Source: Agelas oroides (taxonomy: Eukaryota; Porifera; Demospongiae; Agelasida; Agelasidae). Taken from it: 64,000 bases of DNA. The notes below the pieces were generated by a model. That model saw nothing but the letters and a program-made list of their open reading frames with translations, made no database searches and had not been told where the DNA came from. The position numbers were made by a program, and so were the translations under genes. Numbering within the stretch: position 1 is the first letter of the stretch; the number at the start of each line of letters is the position of its first letter. Positions 1 to 13,100 of the stretch are shown piece by piece. The stretch lies in NCBI GenBank assembly GCA_949130485.1, contig OX422186.1, positions 7,006,792 through 7,070,791 of the forward strand, in the 5' to 3' direction.

Positions 1-20
1 CTAAATCCTAATATATAGTG

Positions 21-88
<68 letters not shown>
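21..88. repeat. (CA)n microsatellite
   Basis: A nearly pure CA dinucleotide run at the left edge. Simple-sequence repeat, no coding meaning. Confidence 0.97.
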
Positions 89-89
<1 letters not shown>

Positions 90-2237
90 CCACAATCCCA
101 TACCTGACCCTTTAATGAAGTGTAGAGGGTCCATAGTGTATCTTTGTGGGATTTACCAGAGTAACTATAAACCTACGAGAGAGAGCAAGTAAGGGAAGCA
201 GTTAACTTCATCTCTGGTAGAGACGTTCAGCAGACTCTGTAGGCAGCCAAGCATGGTGTAACTCTGCTACTTTCGTATGTAACTTTGTACTACTATGTAC
301 GTTGACTAAATTCCAGCAGGGTGAGGTTCCAATAAATTCCAAGGCAAAGCCACCTCTCCCAGCTAAGCCTTGTGGAGATGTTATGCCACTGACCATGAAA
401 TGGGCAGAAATTGTACTCTAGCTGAGTGAGGCAGACCTATGGTAATAAACTTTAACAATTAATGTCTCACCTTTCTGGCTATGTAACCTCTCCTGCAATA
501 ATATGGAGAAATACAATCATTCACTTCTCATATGCATACAACAGTTTTATGCTATACAGTAATAGTTATACACATCACTGAGGGGTGGGTGTTTTACACA
601 TTGTGTTGTATGTTGCCGAGGTAATGGGTGCATACTTGTGTGTATATGTTGACAGGAAAACTATTGCCAAATAGTTTCTGTCAAATGACTTCAACCAATC
701 ATGCTCTTTAAAGTTTGAACGTCTGATTTTTTCCTTTAAAGGTAGTCACTTGTGAAGATCATGACAAACTGGTTAAAATTCAATAGTGTACAATATGCAC
801 TAAACATAGTTTAATCATTGACCCTCAAGATATAGTTCACTACTTCAATACCAGGTTTATGATAACAACGTGACAAGTGGCAGAATTGATCGATAACAAC
901 ATAACAAAATATGAATTACTAGTGTGTCCGCCTTGTTCCCAGGTCTACCTCATGTTTACTCCGTTTGTGGTCATATAAATACACAAAAGCAGAAGAGCAG
1001 TGAAAAACAAGCAGTGCCTGGGTTCTTCATTACGTGAATTATGTCAGGTGGATGGACGCAAGGTGGACTGGGGGGGAAAGTGGACTAGATCATCCATTCA
1101 AGCACTCCATCACTGGTCAGGACTTCGTTGAAACTACTTATCTGGGCAGGCAAAGCTTATCTAGGCTTACAACCTTAGTGCGTGCAATTTTAATATGTGC
1201 TCCTTCCCCCCCCCTGTCCACTTCACATCCGAATAAAGTGGGGAAGCCGAGGAAATGAGGCTACTGGTAAGCTATTCTCCAATGAAATTAGCTTCTTAAA
1301 CAAACATGTATGCACAAGGGTAGGTGTGACACAACTGATAGGTCAGATCTTCTTCTTCACAAATGTATACTGTATACTATGAAGCCACAAGTAGGACATG
1401 CAACAAAAGATCTATCATATTGATAGCCATTATCGCTGTGCTTGTTAATTGATTGTGAGCTCCCAGTACACCCCCACACACCTCAATATACAAGGACAAA
1501 GCTTCAGGGGATTAGAGGGAGGGCTCTTCTCAATTGCATTAATCTAGTGAACTATAGGTGCTCGGTATCCCACACACTGTCTACCTGAAACTGACCCCCC
1601 CATCCCACCTCTCCTAAAAAAAAGACAATAGATTTGGGCCTAGATACTATATATCCGAGACAGTGTGATCGATTTCACTCATAGTCACATACCCAGAGAT
1701 TTTGCCATCTGGGTACAGAGACAATCCAGAGACTCAAGAAAGAAATACAATTGCTGGAAACGCACAAAGTAGGACTGTTTTCAGGTACACACGCACTAAG
1801 ATAAAGAACAGGACTGCGGAATCATAAATTGCTTGTTTGAGCAATTCAATTTTGCAGACTGACAGACAGATGAACAACCGACTCTTTAAACCCTATGTGT
1901 GGCCTCGTTCCCCGCCCCCACCCACCCACCCAGCTCTCTGTATCATACTGCAATTGATGGAAAGCTGGGTAGGGCCCTGGGAATGATGGGTTAATGACTG
2001 ACTCAGATCTTCTCTTGTCTATGTGCTTGTTTACCAGTATTTCTGTATGACCAGAGCAGCCTTGTTCCTAGTGTCTGACTCCACCTTAGCTTTCCAGCTC
2101 AGAAGGGAGTCCACCTGCACAAGGGAGATACGTATGCAACCTAAAGGCTGCACTGTCTCAGTATTTGAACTTATTCTGTCACCTAGCACCCCTTCCACAC
2201 CCCATATCACCTCCACCCCTTCTGCTATTCATGTTTG
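89..2237. other. No gene seen (downstream of CEP97-like gene)
   Basis: Only short ORFs without domain character or splice support occur here. A degenerate half of the dispersed CCTTGTTCCCAGG hairpin family is visible near 930-943. The stretch lies 3' of the minus-strand CEP97-like gene, so its right end may contain that gene's 3' UTR. Confidence 0.5.
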
Positions 2238-2316
2238 GTTGCTAAGCAACAAAACAGACAACAAATGGTTGCTAAGTAATGGAACAGACATCAAGTGGTT
2301 GCTAAGCAACAGACGA

Positions 2317-5300
2317 CTAATGTGAAGGTGTTGCCCTGACCTCTTGCAGCAGGGATCCCACTGTTTCTTCCTGCAGCTGCACCATGTGGGCCTGGTGGGC
2401 CAGCTCCTGCCTACACCTGTGCACAAGAAGAAAACCACTGTGTTGATACACTAACATGTGTACACGTGTACTGCACATATTATATATACAGACGTGCTGC
2501 TAATATGTATTCGTCAGGTGGCAGACATATGGACGTGCTGACCCCACAGAATATTTGTCAGGTGGCAGACATATGGACGTGCTGACCCCACAATATGTAT
2601 TCGGCAGGTGGCAGACATATGGACGTGCTGACCCCACAGATTTTGTATTCGTCAAGTGGCAGAATATGTGGACGTGCTGACCCCACAGAATATGTGGCAG
2701 ACATATGGACGTGCTGACCCCACAGATTTTGTGAGCTTATAAACATTTTGTTGATTAATTCCACCAGCTACTGCAATAGTCATGCTTAGCGGCCCCACCC
2801 ACTTTTCCATGATTCCACAAAGGACAGGGTCTGGGAAGCTTGTATCAAAGACCAAGTTATGTGTGTCTGAGTGAAATAGGAAAGGGAAATAATAGGCTGT
2901 TGCCATAGCAACACACAGCAAAGTTGCTCGTACATATCTCTTGTGCACAGTAGTGTTACCTAGGTAACAGGTTACATATTGTGTGGCCATGCACATTACC
3001 ACAGATTTTTGCATTGGTGCAACAAATGAAAACAATTAAATACATGACGAATTAAATATGTATACATGTATGTGCTAACATTGCAGAGCTGTCAATATGG
3101 CAAAAAGGCTGAATTATTTATATCTTCATCTAAGGTTATGCTGGCCATACATATTGATGTCAGGACATAGCCTTATTGATAACCTGTTACCTAAGCAACA
3201 ACCAAGACACATATCCTTTTGGGACAGTGGTGTTGCCAAGGTTATGCTGGCCATACATATTGATGTCAGGACATAGCCTTATTGATAACCTGTTACCTAG
3301 GCAACAACCAAGACGCTTATATCCTTTTGGGACAGTGGTGTTGCCACGGTAACAAGTTATATATTTTGCACTGAGGGACATATTGATGTCAGGGCGTCGC
3401 CTGACTGTAGCCTGACACTACTATGCATGGCCACTCACAGGGAGGGTAACTGTTACGTTATTCATTGCATGACCGTGGGGCCTACTTCTAGTCCTTCAGA
3501 CTTACTCAAGAATTGTTATGGGGTCAACAAGTCTAATCACTAATTAAGCACCCCCACCTGTAACGCTACTCTTTGCTGACAGCTGCCAGCACTACTGAGA
3601 TGGTAACCATTATGTGGAATGTGAAACATGTGGTACAAGTCTGAGTTATAATTAGTCTATTGCATTTTTGACAAGGGCCATCAGAATCAAAAGGCAAGCT
3701 TCTACATGCAGTGGCCATGATATAACCGACTTATTTTATGTTGGCATATTGACTTTTCCATGTGCCAAGTTTTGATTGCTCAAACAACAACAAACAATTC
3801 ACATCAAGTGCAGGGAATATCTGCACACCATCCCATGTAGTTGTACCGCAAGGTATAGAGAAGTTACCATACATGTATGTTCAAACTATGCAGGAATAAT
3901 GTTGCATGAAAGCAGCGAAAAGCTTGTCATAAATTTGATTGTTGTGGTTCGCATTAACTGTCGCATTAGCTGTTGCACACTCATGCACAGTTGAGGTTGA
4001 GGCAGTTTGCTTTTTACTTTTTAGTTGCACTGATGCAGACTGACTTGCAAAATGCACACACAATTATCTACTGTAAAAAGTATAATGCTACACATACTTC
4101 ATGCAGTCTTTGTGCTGTTATTAAAAGCTCTCCCCCTACCTACAAGCAGCATTACCCACCAGGTTTCCCTGCATATACCAGTGTACAAAATTGCAGTGCA
4201 AGTGATTACAAATAAAAGCAGCTAGGAATTGGCTAGGAACATTGCACACAAAAGTCTCAAACCCAGTTACTGGCCACGCCCACACATTGTTAATAGGGCC
4301 TACCCTTGAAGTTGCAGGTAGAGGGTGGTGACATAACCCTCCAGCTTCCTCTTGTACAGCTCCCTCCTCACTTCCACCACCTCTGGGACACAGGTGCGAG
4401 TGACGTAGCCACGCCTTAAAGGTGAATGTAATACACACAACTGACTGATGGGTACATAGTAGACTATGTACAGGGATGGGTGGGGGGGGGGGGGTATGTA
4501 GACTATGTACAGGGGGTGGGGGTATGTACCGACTGTAGTACATTGCATATTGCAAAGGAAAACTCATGCCAGAACAGCTAGGATGGTAAAGAATGGACAG
4601 TTACACAGTTCACTGACCAAAAATTAGAATTCTACCTAACTCACAATGAATTACCTGCAGCTCTATCCACTGAGTCAATTGTGAGACTTGGTAGTTACAA
4701 TAGCAAGGTACATTCTATGTGGCCATGCACTCTGTGGTTGGCTTATGGTGTACTGACGGATAATTTCGTACTGCAAGCAGCAAAAAGCTGGGTGGTAGTC
4801 TGGGAACAGGGCTAATGTGCCTATACACACATAGCTAGCAATTGAGCAGAGTTTCTCACATATGTACCATGCTGCTTGTATCACTGTGGCAGCTTTATGC
4901 TTCTGGATGTACGGTTGCAGCCTCCTCCTAGCAGAGTAGCCCCTCACAGCTGACTGGATTCGTATGGCGGCAGCATTTTGTGAGAGAGCTTGCTCTGGAC
5001 GATCTTGATGGTCTGTTACAGAGGAAGGAAGGGTGTCAGTTAGAGAAGTAGGCCACTAACTTTGAGTGAGCAGGTGAGGATTCATTAGAGTCAAACTGTA
5101 AGCTACAACTCATACCTTGATGGTTTGCTTGGCTATGAGACTGTGAAGCAGCTGTGGCGGTGCCCATTCCTTCAGCAGTAGTTGATGTATGTATGCTTTC
5201 ACTAGGGTGCTCCTTCTTATCCAATAGCATGCCACCCACAGTTGTTAATAAGCTGGGGCCAGGGTTGGGGTCATGGTTCAAGCCCATGCTGTCCTTGCTG

Positions 5301-8300
5301 CCATCACCTACCAAGGATGAGAGAAGCTGGGATGTTTCAGCCGGGTTAGAAATACCGTAAGCTTGCGTTAGGGATGTGGCAAAGGCTCCAACATCAAACT
5401 GTGACTCGTCAAGGCTGTTGTCCCCACTTGGAGGTACTGGAATGTAGTAGGAGGTGGACGCCAGCACGTCCAGGTCTGGGTGAACGTCTGCAGGGGAGAC
5501 AGACTTTAAGACATTAATCAGACCTTTCAGGAATACACAGCTGTATGCATAACTGCACTACAGTTTAACATAACTCTTCTCCAATACTGCTCACTAAATA
5601 CACACATGTATACAGAGATGGGGGATAAATGAACTTTAGGAATTCCATTTGTTAAGAAAAATTATCTTCCCTCTATTGCCCTCCTTCCTGTCCCTCCCTA
5701 TCTCTGTCCCTCTTGTCCTTCTCCTATAAATGCACACCTGATAGACTATCCAGTGCACTTGTGCGTGTCAACACTCCCATGTGCTGCCCATGCACAACTG
5801 AGGTAGTAGAAGACTGTTCATTCATCAGACTACCAGACGTGATTGTCGACTCCAGCCTGTCAGCGCTCAATTGGCCCTCTACACCAACACCAAGTCGTTG
5901 AGTACCCTTGCTGTGGTATATTGGGTGGCTCCAAGTGCGCTGTATGCCACCCTTCACGCTTGAAGCTTGTCTTGTGGACACAGGAGGTGCATAAGAGGGT
6001 ACACCAGGCAACCGATACTCCACAGGTCTGACGAGTTTACTCACATCAGAGGCTGCTTGTCCCTGGGGAAGTATTCTTGTGACCACAGTGAAATCAGAGG
6101 ATGGCTGCGAACTCAGCGAGTATGTTGAAGTGAGAGCGGTGCCAGTGGGAACAGAGAGATTCGAAGCAAGAAATTCTGAAGTAATCTTAGCTCTGGACAC
6201 GTCTGAAATTGTTTTCACAGCCTGAGGTGGTGCCAAACCAACTACTGTATCTTTGGAAACATCAGAAAGTGACCCTAGAAGCTCTTGTGTTTGATAGTCT
6301 GCCTCAGCACCTTCCATTCCAGCTGAAGACATAACACTTGTCTCTAAATTACGCTCCACTTCTGCTGCGTCAGACAGATGAACATGCTGAGCCTCTAGTT
6401 TTGATCTCCTCTGGAGAGCGTCATGGCTGGTGGTGCCAGATGGATGCGTATGTTGTAAGCGCCTCTGGGCAATCTTGGCATTCAGCAATCGAAGCTGGCT
6501 CTGCTTTTGCTCCTGTAGAGCTTGCTCAGCTGATTTCTCCCCTCCACCAAGTGATTTTAACCCTTGCCCATCATCCCTTGCTGAGCACAAGTGTAGCGGA
6601 GCGGATAATATTTCAGCAGCGAGTTGCTTACTGTCAGACTCACTCACCTCAGTATTTACTGGATCCAGAATGTCGACATTTGAAGGGAGCAAAGGAAGCC
6701 TACAAGGCATTGTTGGGGGAGAGCTAGCACCACCAAGAAGAGGAGGGGAACTGGAGCCTTCCGACGTTGTTGGCATCTTGGTGAGTGATACTGTGTCAGC
6801 ATCAAGTTCAGAAGCAAACGGGTGATCAGAGGTGGTCGGTGGAAGTGGTCTAAGGTCAGGCCTTGTTGTGGACAGTGACACATTCCATTCCACCGAATCA
6901 GTGGTAGCTACAGTCAACTTGTTAGTGCCATCCATATTTGTGAGTCCCTCTGACAACACACTAAGTGGCAGTGATTCAGCACTAGTGTGTAGCTGTTGCT
7001 GCCGAAGTAACTGCTCCTGTTCAGCTATCATTTGCTGAACTGCCTGCAGTAAAGAGGGAAACCAGCCATACATACAACAGTACTCAGTACAGCCCTGTTC
7101 TAGGTTCCTCCCTAGCTATTGGATTGTACATTATGTGACTGAGAAGCTGGGGGGGGGGCTGGGAGCATTTAAGGCTACTCATGTACCATACAATAAGGCA
7201 GATGAACTTTATCAGGCTTACCCCTAGGATGATGACCGTCTGCCCATACGTACATCAGGCTCATGAACAATCAACGAAGCACATCTTCCTTAAAAAGATT
7301 GGCCTAGATGTTATGTAAAGTCACCCACCGCGTTTCGGCCATGCATTACAGTATGTTCAAACAGTTTACAGCTACATCCAAGTCCACCTCTAACCTGCAG
7401 AGCTTTGAGCTTCTGCACCAGCTCAGCCTGTTGTGCAGGAGGAGGGGATTGCCTGCTATCCAAGTTTGGACCAACATTCTCGCTGTTGTTGAGGCCATTG
7501 GAAGAAGACAGGACCTGAATACAATCACAAGCACACTGATAAATCAAATTACTAAATTATGAATTCAGTACACTTTACAAACAGCTCTGGGATTAGTATC
7601 AAGTTCTAAACTACATCCCAATGCGAGTGTGTCTGTATTATAACAGTGAATAAGTAGTACCATGTAACACAATCATGCTCATCCGAGATAATGGTACCTT
7701 CCCCCCTTGTTTCCCCTCCCTTCCTTTCAACAAGGTTTGGTGACTCATTTCACACACCACTCTCCTTAACGGTTCTCTTACACTTATACTCTCCTCTTAG
7801 CAATGCTTGGTTGGGAATGCTTAGCTAGTACACTCCCCTGGCCTCAAGGCTCAGCTAGTACACTCACTGCAGCCTTGCACCTCCTCTTAACAAGTTTGAT
7901 TGCCCACCTATGTATGTATACTCACCATCTGCATTGTACTGAGAGGGCTAACAGCAGTGAGGTATTGGACGAGGTGGTGGTGCTGGCCAAGGGAGAATGG
8001 GTAGTCCTGGCTGGAGGAGAATAGGGTAGCAGATCTCTGCCTACAGCCAGGGAGGGAGGAACGGAGGGAAGGAAGGGAGGGAGGGTAGGAGGCAGGGAGA
8101 GGAGGGAGGGAAGGGAGAGGAGGGAGAGGGGAGGGAGGAAGAGGAAGGGGAGAGGGAGGGGAGGAGGAAGGGAGAGGAGGGAGGGAAGGGGGAGGAGGGA
8201 TGGGAAGGGAGAGGAGGGAGAGAGGGGTGGAAGAGGAAGGGGAGAGAGGGGGAGGAAGGGAAGGGAGGAGGAGGAAGGGAAGGAAAGGAAGGGAGGGAGG

Positions 8301-10083
8301 GGAGGAGGCAGGGAGAGGAGGGAGGGGAGGGAGAGGAGGGAGAGGGGAGGGAGGAAGAGGAAGGGGAGAGGGAGGGTAGGAGGAAGGGAGAGGAGGGAGG
8401 GAAGGGGGAGGAGGGATGGGAAGGGAGAGGAGGGAGAGAGGGGAGGGAGGAAGAGGAAGGGGAGAGAGGGGGAGGAAGGGAAGGGAGGAGGAAGGGAAGG
8501 AAAGGAAGGGAGAGAAGGAAGGGAGGGAAGGGTGGGGAGGAAGGGAAGGGAGGAGGAGGAAGGGAAGGAAAGGAAGGGAGAGAAGGAAGGGAGGGAAGGG
8601 TGGGGAGGAGGGGAGGGAGAGGAGGAAGGGGAGGAGAGGGAGGAGAGGGAGGAGAGGGAGGAGAGGGAGGAGAGGGAGGAGAGCAAACTGGGGTGGAAAA
8701 CAACTTGCGAGGCATACCAACATGTAGATGGAATTGACATTCCAACTGTATCCCCAAAAGATTCCATTACAGCCACATAATTAACTGAGGATTGTACCAT
8801 AAGTGGAGCAACATCATCAGTACTGACCTCTCCTGTGCAGTGGCAGAGATTCCGTCCAAGGTAGTCAGAGCAGGGCACCAGTAGAGCACATAGGGACGAT
8901 AGTCAAACATCCTGTGGCAGAAATATACCAGGTGGTGTCATTACTGTTTTACCTGTTGCTATGATTGAGACTTCTAGTTGGCAGAAATCAAAGCTGTTTG
9001 GTGGTGCCTCAATTAAATGAGACTTTCTTTTTTTGGAGTCCTGAGTGGTTGTGTGTGTCCATGCCAGGTTTATTGTTCTGCACCAACCAACTATTTTTCT
9101 CAAGATAGAGATCAAATGTTTTCGGCCACTTGTCAGTGCAATACAGGCTCACAAGGATGAATGCAGTATTTGATTGTTCTTAAATGAGATCTTAGATTAG
9201 CTTGCTCCTTTGATACCTTTGACACTAAGAGTCATGTAAAGGGAAGCTGTGTTTCATCCTAGCTTTGATCTTTACTGTGATTGTCCAACTAATTGTTGTG
9301 ACTATAACCCATGTAATTTAAGAGGGTGTAATTTAAGAGGGGACTATCGGTGGTCTGTTTGACAAAGTACGTAGCTGTACATACATAGCTCACATTCTTG
9401 GGTCTGTGAGGGCAACACAGGGGTTGTTCATGACTGACAACTGAGTCAGAGCCTTCAAGGATGACAAGAAGGAAAGCTAGAGGAAATGAGGAAAGAAGAA
9501 GAGAGCTTTTGTTTCAGTATAATCATGGTCCTCTGTGCCTGAGGCACCCGGCTAGATTATGATGCATGTGTATGTACTTGCCTACATACGGAAGTCTAAT
9601 ATTAGATAAGAGCTATTTCAAGTGATGAATAAACAATAAATGAACCACATCTCCCTGCTAAAACCTAATATACAAAGTCAGTCACTGTGCAGGACACAAT
9701 TTGAGGCCTCATCAGCCATCTACACATAATACTAAGGGTATAGACATGCATGTGTGTACCTCATTCAGATCTGTAACATCATTCTCAGCCAGTGAAAGGG
9801 TGCTTATTGTAGCTGGTAGAAATTGGCCAACCCTAAATGGAAGGGATAAGGAGGAAGGTAGGAGAATAATGCATAAGAGCTCTCTGTAGCTAAGGAAGAT
9901 TGATGAGCTACAATTGGCAGTTAATTACTTATAGTACTTAGAGAAAGACAGAACTTCAACGGGCAGAGAAGAGCAAGACATAACCTTTTAAGTAGCTTCT
10001 CATACAAAACTGTATGCAACATTAGTGAACTACACTATTTGCAAGCAACAGACAAGTCGACTGATAGAGACAGACAGACAAAC

Positions 10084-10135
<52 letters not shown>

Positions 10136-13100
10136 CTTTGTAGTGTGCTGATGGCATTTCCATGGAGTAAAAGTGTCTAAACAAAGAGAGAAATGGTAAA
10201 TGAATTGCTACAGAGAGTTCTAGCTTAGTAGCACGTCCTCGATCTTATATGTACATGTGGATGATGACCACAGATAAACCATAGCGGGACATCATCTATT
10301 GTGTATACAAATCCCTATTCCACACAAATATGTACCTTCAACTGAAGTAGCGCTGATATGTCATAGAGTCGACTAATACTGTAGGGAATACATAAGCATA
10401 ATGCATTGATGCATGTATGTCAGAGTGGATATGGATAAAGGTAGGATAATGAATACATGGCTTACAAATGTCCATTAAGTATCCTATTTCCGGAGGGCAA
10501 ACATGCGATCAAGAAACAGCTACACAGCGGACCTTTCATATTGAGAGAAGCAGCTTCTTATATCCTTCAGCACTAATGGTAAGGACCCAATGTAGCACTT
10601 CCTTGTCTGTATTTAGCACAGAGCTGCACTAAGAGTGCATAAGAACGGGCGGCTAGAGTAAGAGCGTGTAACTCCGTAAATTTGAAACCAGTCAGAACGT
10701 TACTAAAAATAGTAACATGTACTGCACAGCTGCGCGTAGACATAAGCCGTTGTTGCTAAGCATGTGCCGGGTGTTCTAGTTTTAGTAACAGTTCAATAAT
10801 TTTGACTGGACTACGGGCTTCGATTGGAGTTACACGCTCTTACTCTAGCCGCCTGTTCTTATGTGCACTTGCTGCACTGAATGTAGACCCAGACTCTTGG
10901 CCTCCGGAAGTGAAGCCGTGCCCCATAAAAACTGCCTATACATGTACATTACACATTGATATCATATAGTAGAGGGTGTACCAGTTGTCAGAGAGATCCA
11001 AATGGTTAAGGTGGAGGTTTGAGGAGAGCCCGTGCATCTCCTGCAACATAACCACAATCATCAAAGCAGAAGAAGCAGATACAAGTGTAGACACATGCAC
11101 ATGCATGTACACTTGAACAATCAAAGAACTACATCTTCTTAATAAAAAAAGGCAGGCCTAGATGTTATAGGTAGGACAGAATGCATTTCAGCCAATACCA
11201 GGAGATGGGGACTGCTATCTCAAGCACAAAGTGCAGTCAGATTGCTGGACTTATTCATAAGGTATGTTAAGTAGAAGCATCTTGCATGCGCATTCACCTT
11301 TATACTGTTGCCTGCCAAACAGAGCCACTGCAAATTCATTAGTCTCTCGAGCCCTGCACAAAGCATAGTGACAGGCATGAACTAGAGGTATACAGCTACT
11401 GACGACTCCATATTTAAGTAAACAGCTTCTGATCTCAGTGCATTGTAATTCCGTCTTTGCCCCAGATTCTCCACAAATGGAGAACATGTACAGAGCATGT
11501 CCTTTCTGCATTTGTATTGCTGCAGAAACATACAGAATCCCTTTCAAAGGACATTCCTAGTGTCCCGAGTCTCAGAACCCTTACACGCAATCCCAGGCCT
11601 TGTCGGGCTTCCACCCCACATCAATGTGCTAGTTTTTCCAATATGATAAATGTACACAGTCCTTTCTACAATTTATTGCATCAAAGGACACTCCTCATTC
11701 ACTCCCCACATGCAGATCCCAGCCCCTGTCTGGTTTTCCCACCTCCTGTTCAGCTTCTCTGCACTGCAAGCAATGAAAAGCTGGTCAGGGCAAGTGAACA
11801 AGGCTATTCCAGGATATACCTTGGTAACATGACCAAGCCCCCTGCACTATGCTAGTTAAACTGAGGACACTTTGCTAACCAGGACATGCTTCTAGTCCAT
11901 CAGTGTCTGTATATCATACCATAGACAAGCGTCCAGGGGCACCTCATGCTCAGGTGTTTTAGCTACTGTGGGTCGTCAGAGACTAGTGGCTACTGGGGTA
12001 CTCCTGCATGTTGGCCTTCTCACCATCAATCTCAGTGATGCTGTTGTTTTGCAGATTAAGAGTGACAAGGTTTACCAGGGAAGCCACAGCCTCCATCCTC
12101 ACCAGATGATTGTCTCGAACAGAGAGCTATGAGAATAGATGTATAAAGGGTGTGCATTTACATCATAGCATTACATCATGCTGTCATCATAAACTGGGAT
12201 ACGTGATGGAGCTTGTGCAAGTTCACAAAGCAAGCTCTATATCTCAAAGCAAGCCCTGTATCTCAAAGTCAGCTCTGTATCTCGAAGCAAGCTCTGTATC
12301 TCAAAGTCAGCTCTGTATCTCAAAGTCAGCTCTGTATCTCAAAGCAAGCCCTGTATCTCAAAGTCAGCTCTGTATCTCGAAGCAAGCTCTGTATCTCAAA
12401 GTCAGCTCTGTATCTCAAAGTCAGCTCTGTATCTCAAAGTCAGCTCTGTATCTCAAAGTCAGCTCTGTATCTCAAAGCAAGCTCTGTATCTCAAAGCAAG
12501 CTCTGTATCTCAAAGCAAGCTCTGTATCTCAAAGCAAGCTCTGTATCTCAAAGCAAGCTCTGTATCTCAAAGTAAGCTCTGTATCTCAAAGCAAGCTCTG
12601 TATCTCAAAGCAAGCTCTGTATCTCAAAGCAAGCTCTGTATCTCAAAGCAAGCTCTGTATCTCGAAGCAAGCTCTGTATCTCAAAGCAAGCTCTGTATCT
12701 CAAAGCAAGCTCTGTATCTGGAAGCAAGCTCTGTATCTCAAAGCAAGCTCTGTATCTTGAAGCAGGCTCATAAAATGGCCTTGGTGTACAATTTCCTACT
12801 ACTTACTTAGCCTCATTCCCAGGCCTTCCCCGGTTCCAGTTTTTGATCGCTTGCAGTATGCAAAAACACTGCAAGCGATCAAAAACTGGAGCCAGGGAAG
12901 GCCTGGGAATGAGGCTACTACTTACTTGCCTCTCAACATATAACAGTACGTATGTGAATGTTGGTAGTGATGGCACCAAATGCGTGCCCTCTATTAGACT
13001 AGTTTCGGCTATTTCTTGGGTGCATTCTTCATTCTTTAATGCACCTATCAATGTTATGCCCCACTACCCCCTGTACGAACTATGTGGGGCAAGGTGGGAA

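Larger units (their letters stand above)
2238..3353. promoter_or_regulatory. Cluster of RFX X-box-like palindromes
   Basis: Seven palindromes fit the X-box consensus RYYNYY-N(1-3)-RRNRAC: GTTGCTAAGCAAC at 2238-2250 and 2298-2310, GTTGCCATAGCAAC at 2899-2912, GTTACCTAGGTAAC at 2955-2968, GTTACCTAAGCAAC at 3186-3199, GTTACCTAGGCAAC at 3292-3305 and GTTGCCACGGTAAC at 3340-3353. A degenerate copy is at 2268-2280. X-boxes are bound by RFX factors, which drive ciliary and centriolar genes, and this cluster sits at the 3' end and in the last intron of a CEP97-like gene. Several copies ride on local tandem duplications, so part of the enrichment is duplication rather than independent sites. Function is inferred. 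Confidence 0.45.

Noticed and set aside
5724-7073. A stand-alone 449-aa protein starting with Met at 7073
   Set aside because: The first codons lie upstream of a splice acceptor at 7043; this is an internal exon of the CEP97-like gene.
7908-8878. Long Pro/Leu/Ser-rich ORFs on the minus strand and Gly/Arg/Glu-rich ORFs on the plus strand
   Set aside because: They are translations of the homopurine tract inside an intron; only 7926-8040 and 8828-8911 are exons.
12110-12760. Repetitive 216-aa and 120-aa ORFs, or a CRISPR-like array
   Set aside because: The unit is a contiguous 19-bp minisatellite with no spacers; the peptide repeat is just its three-frame cycle, and the host is a eukaryote.
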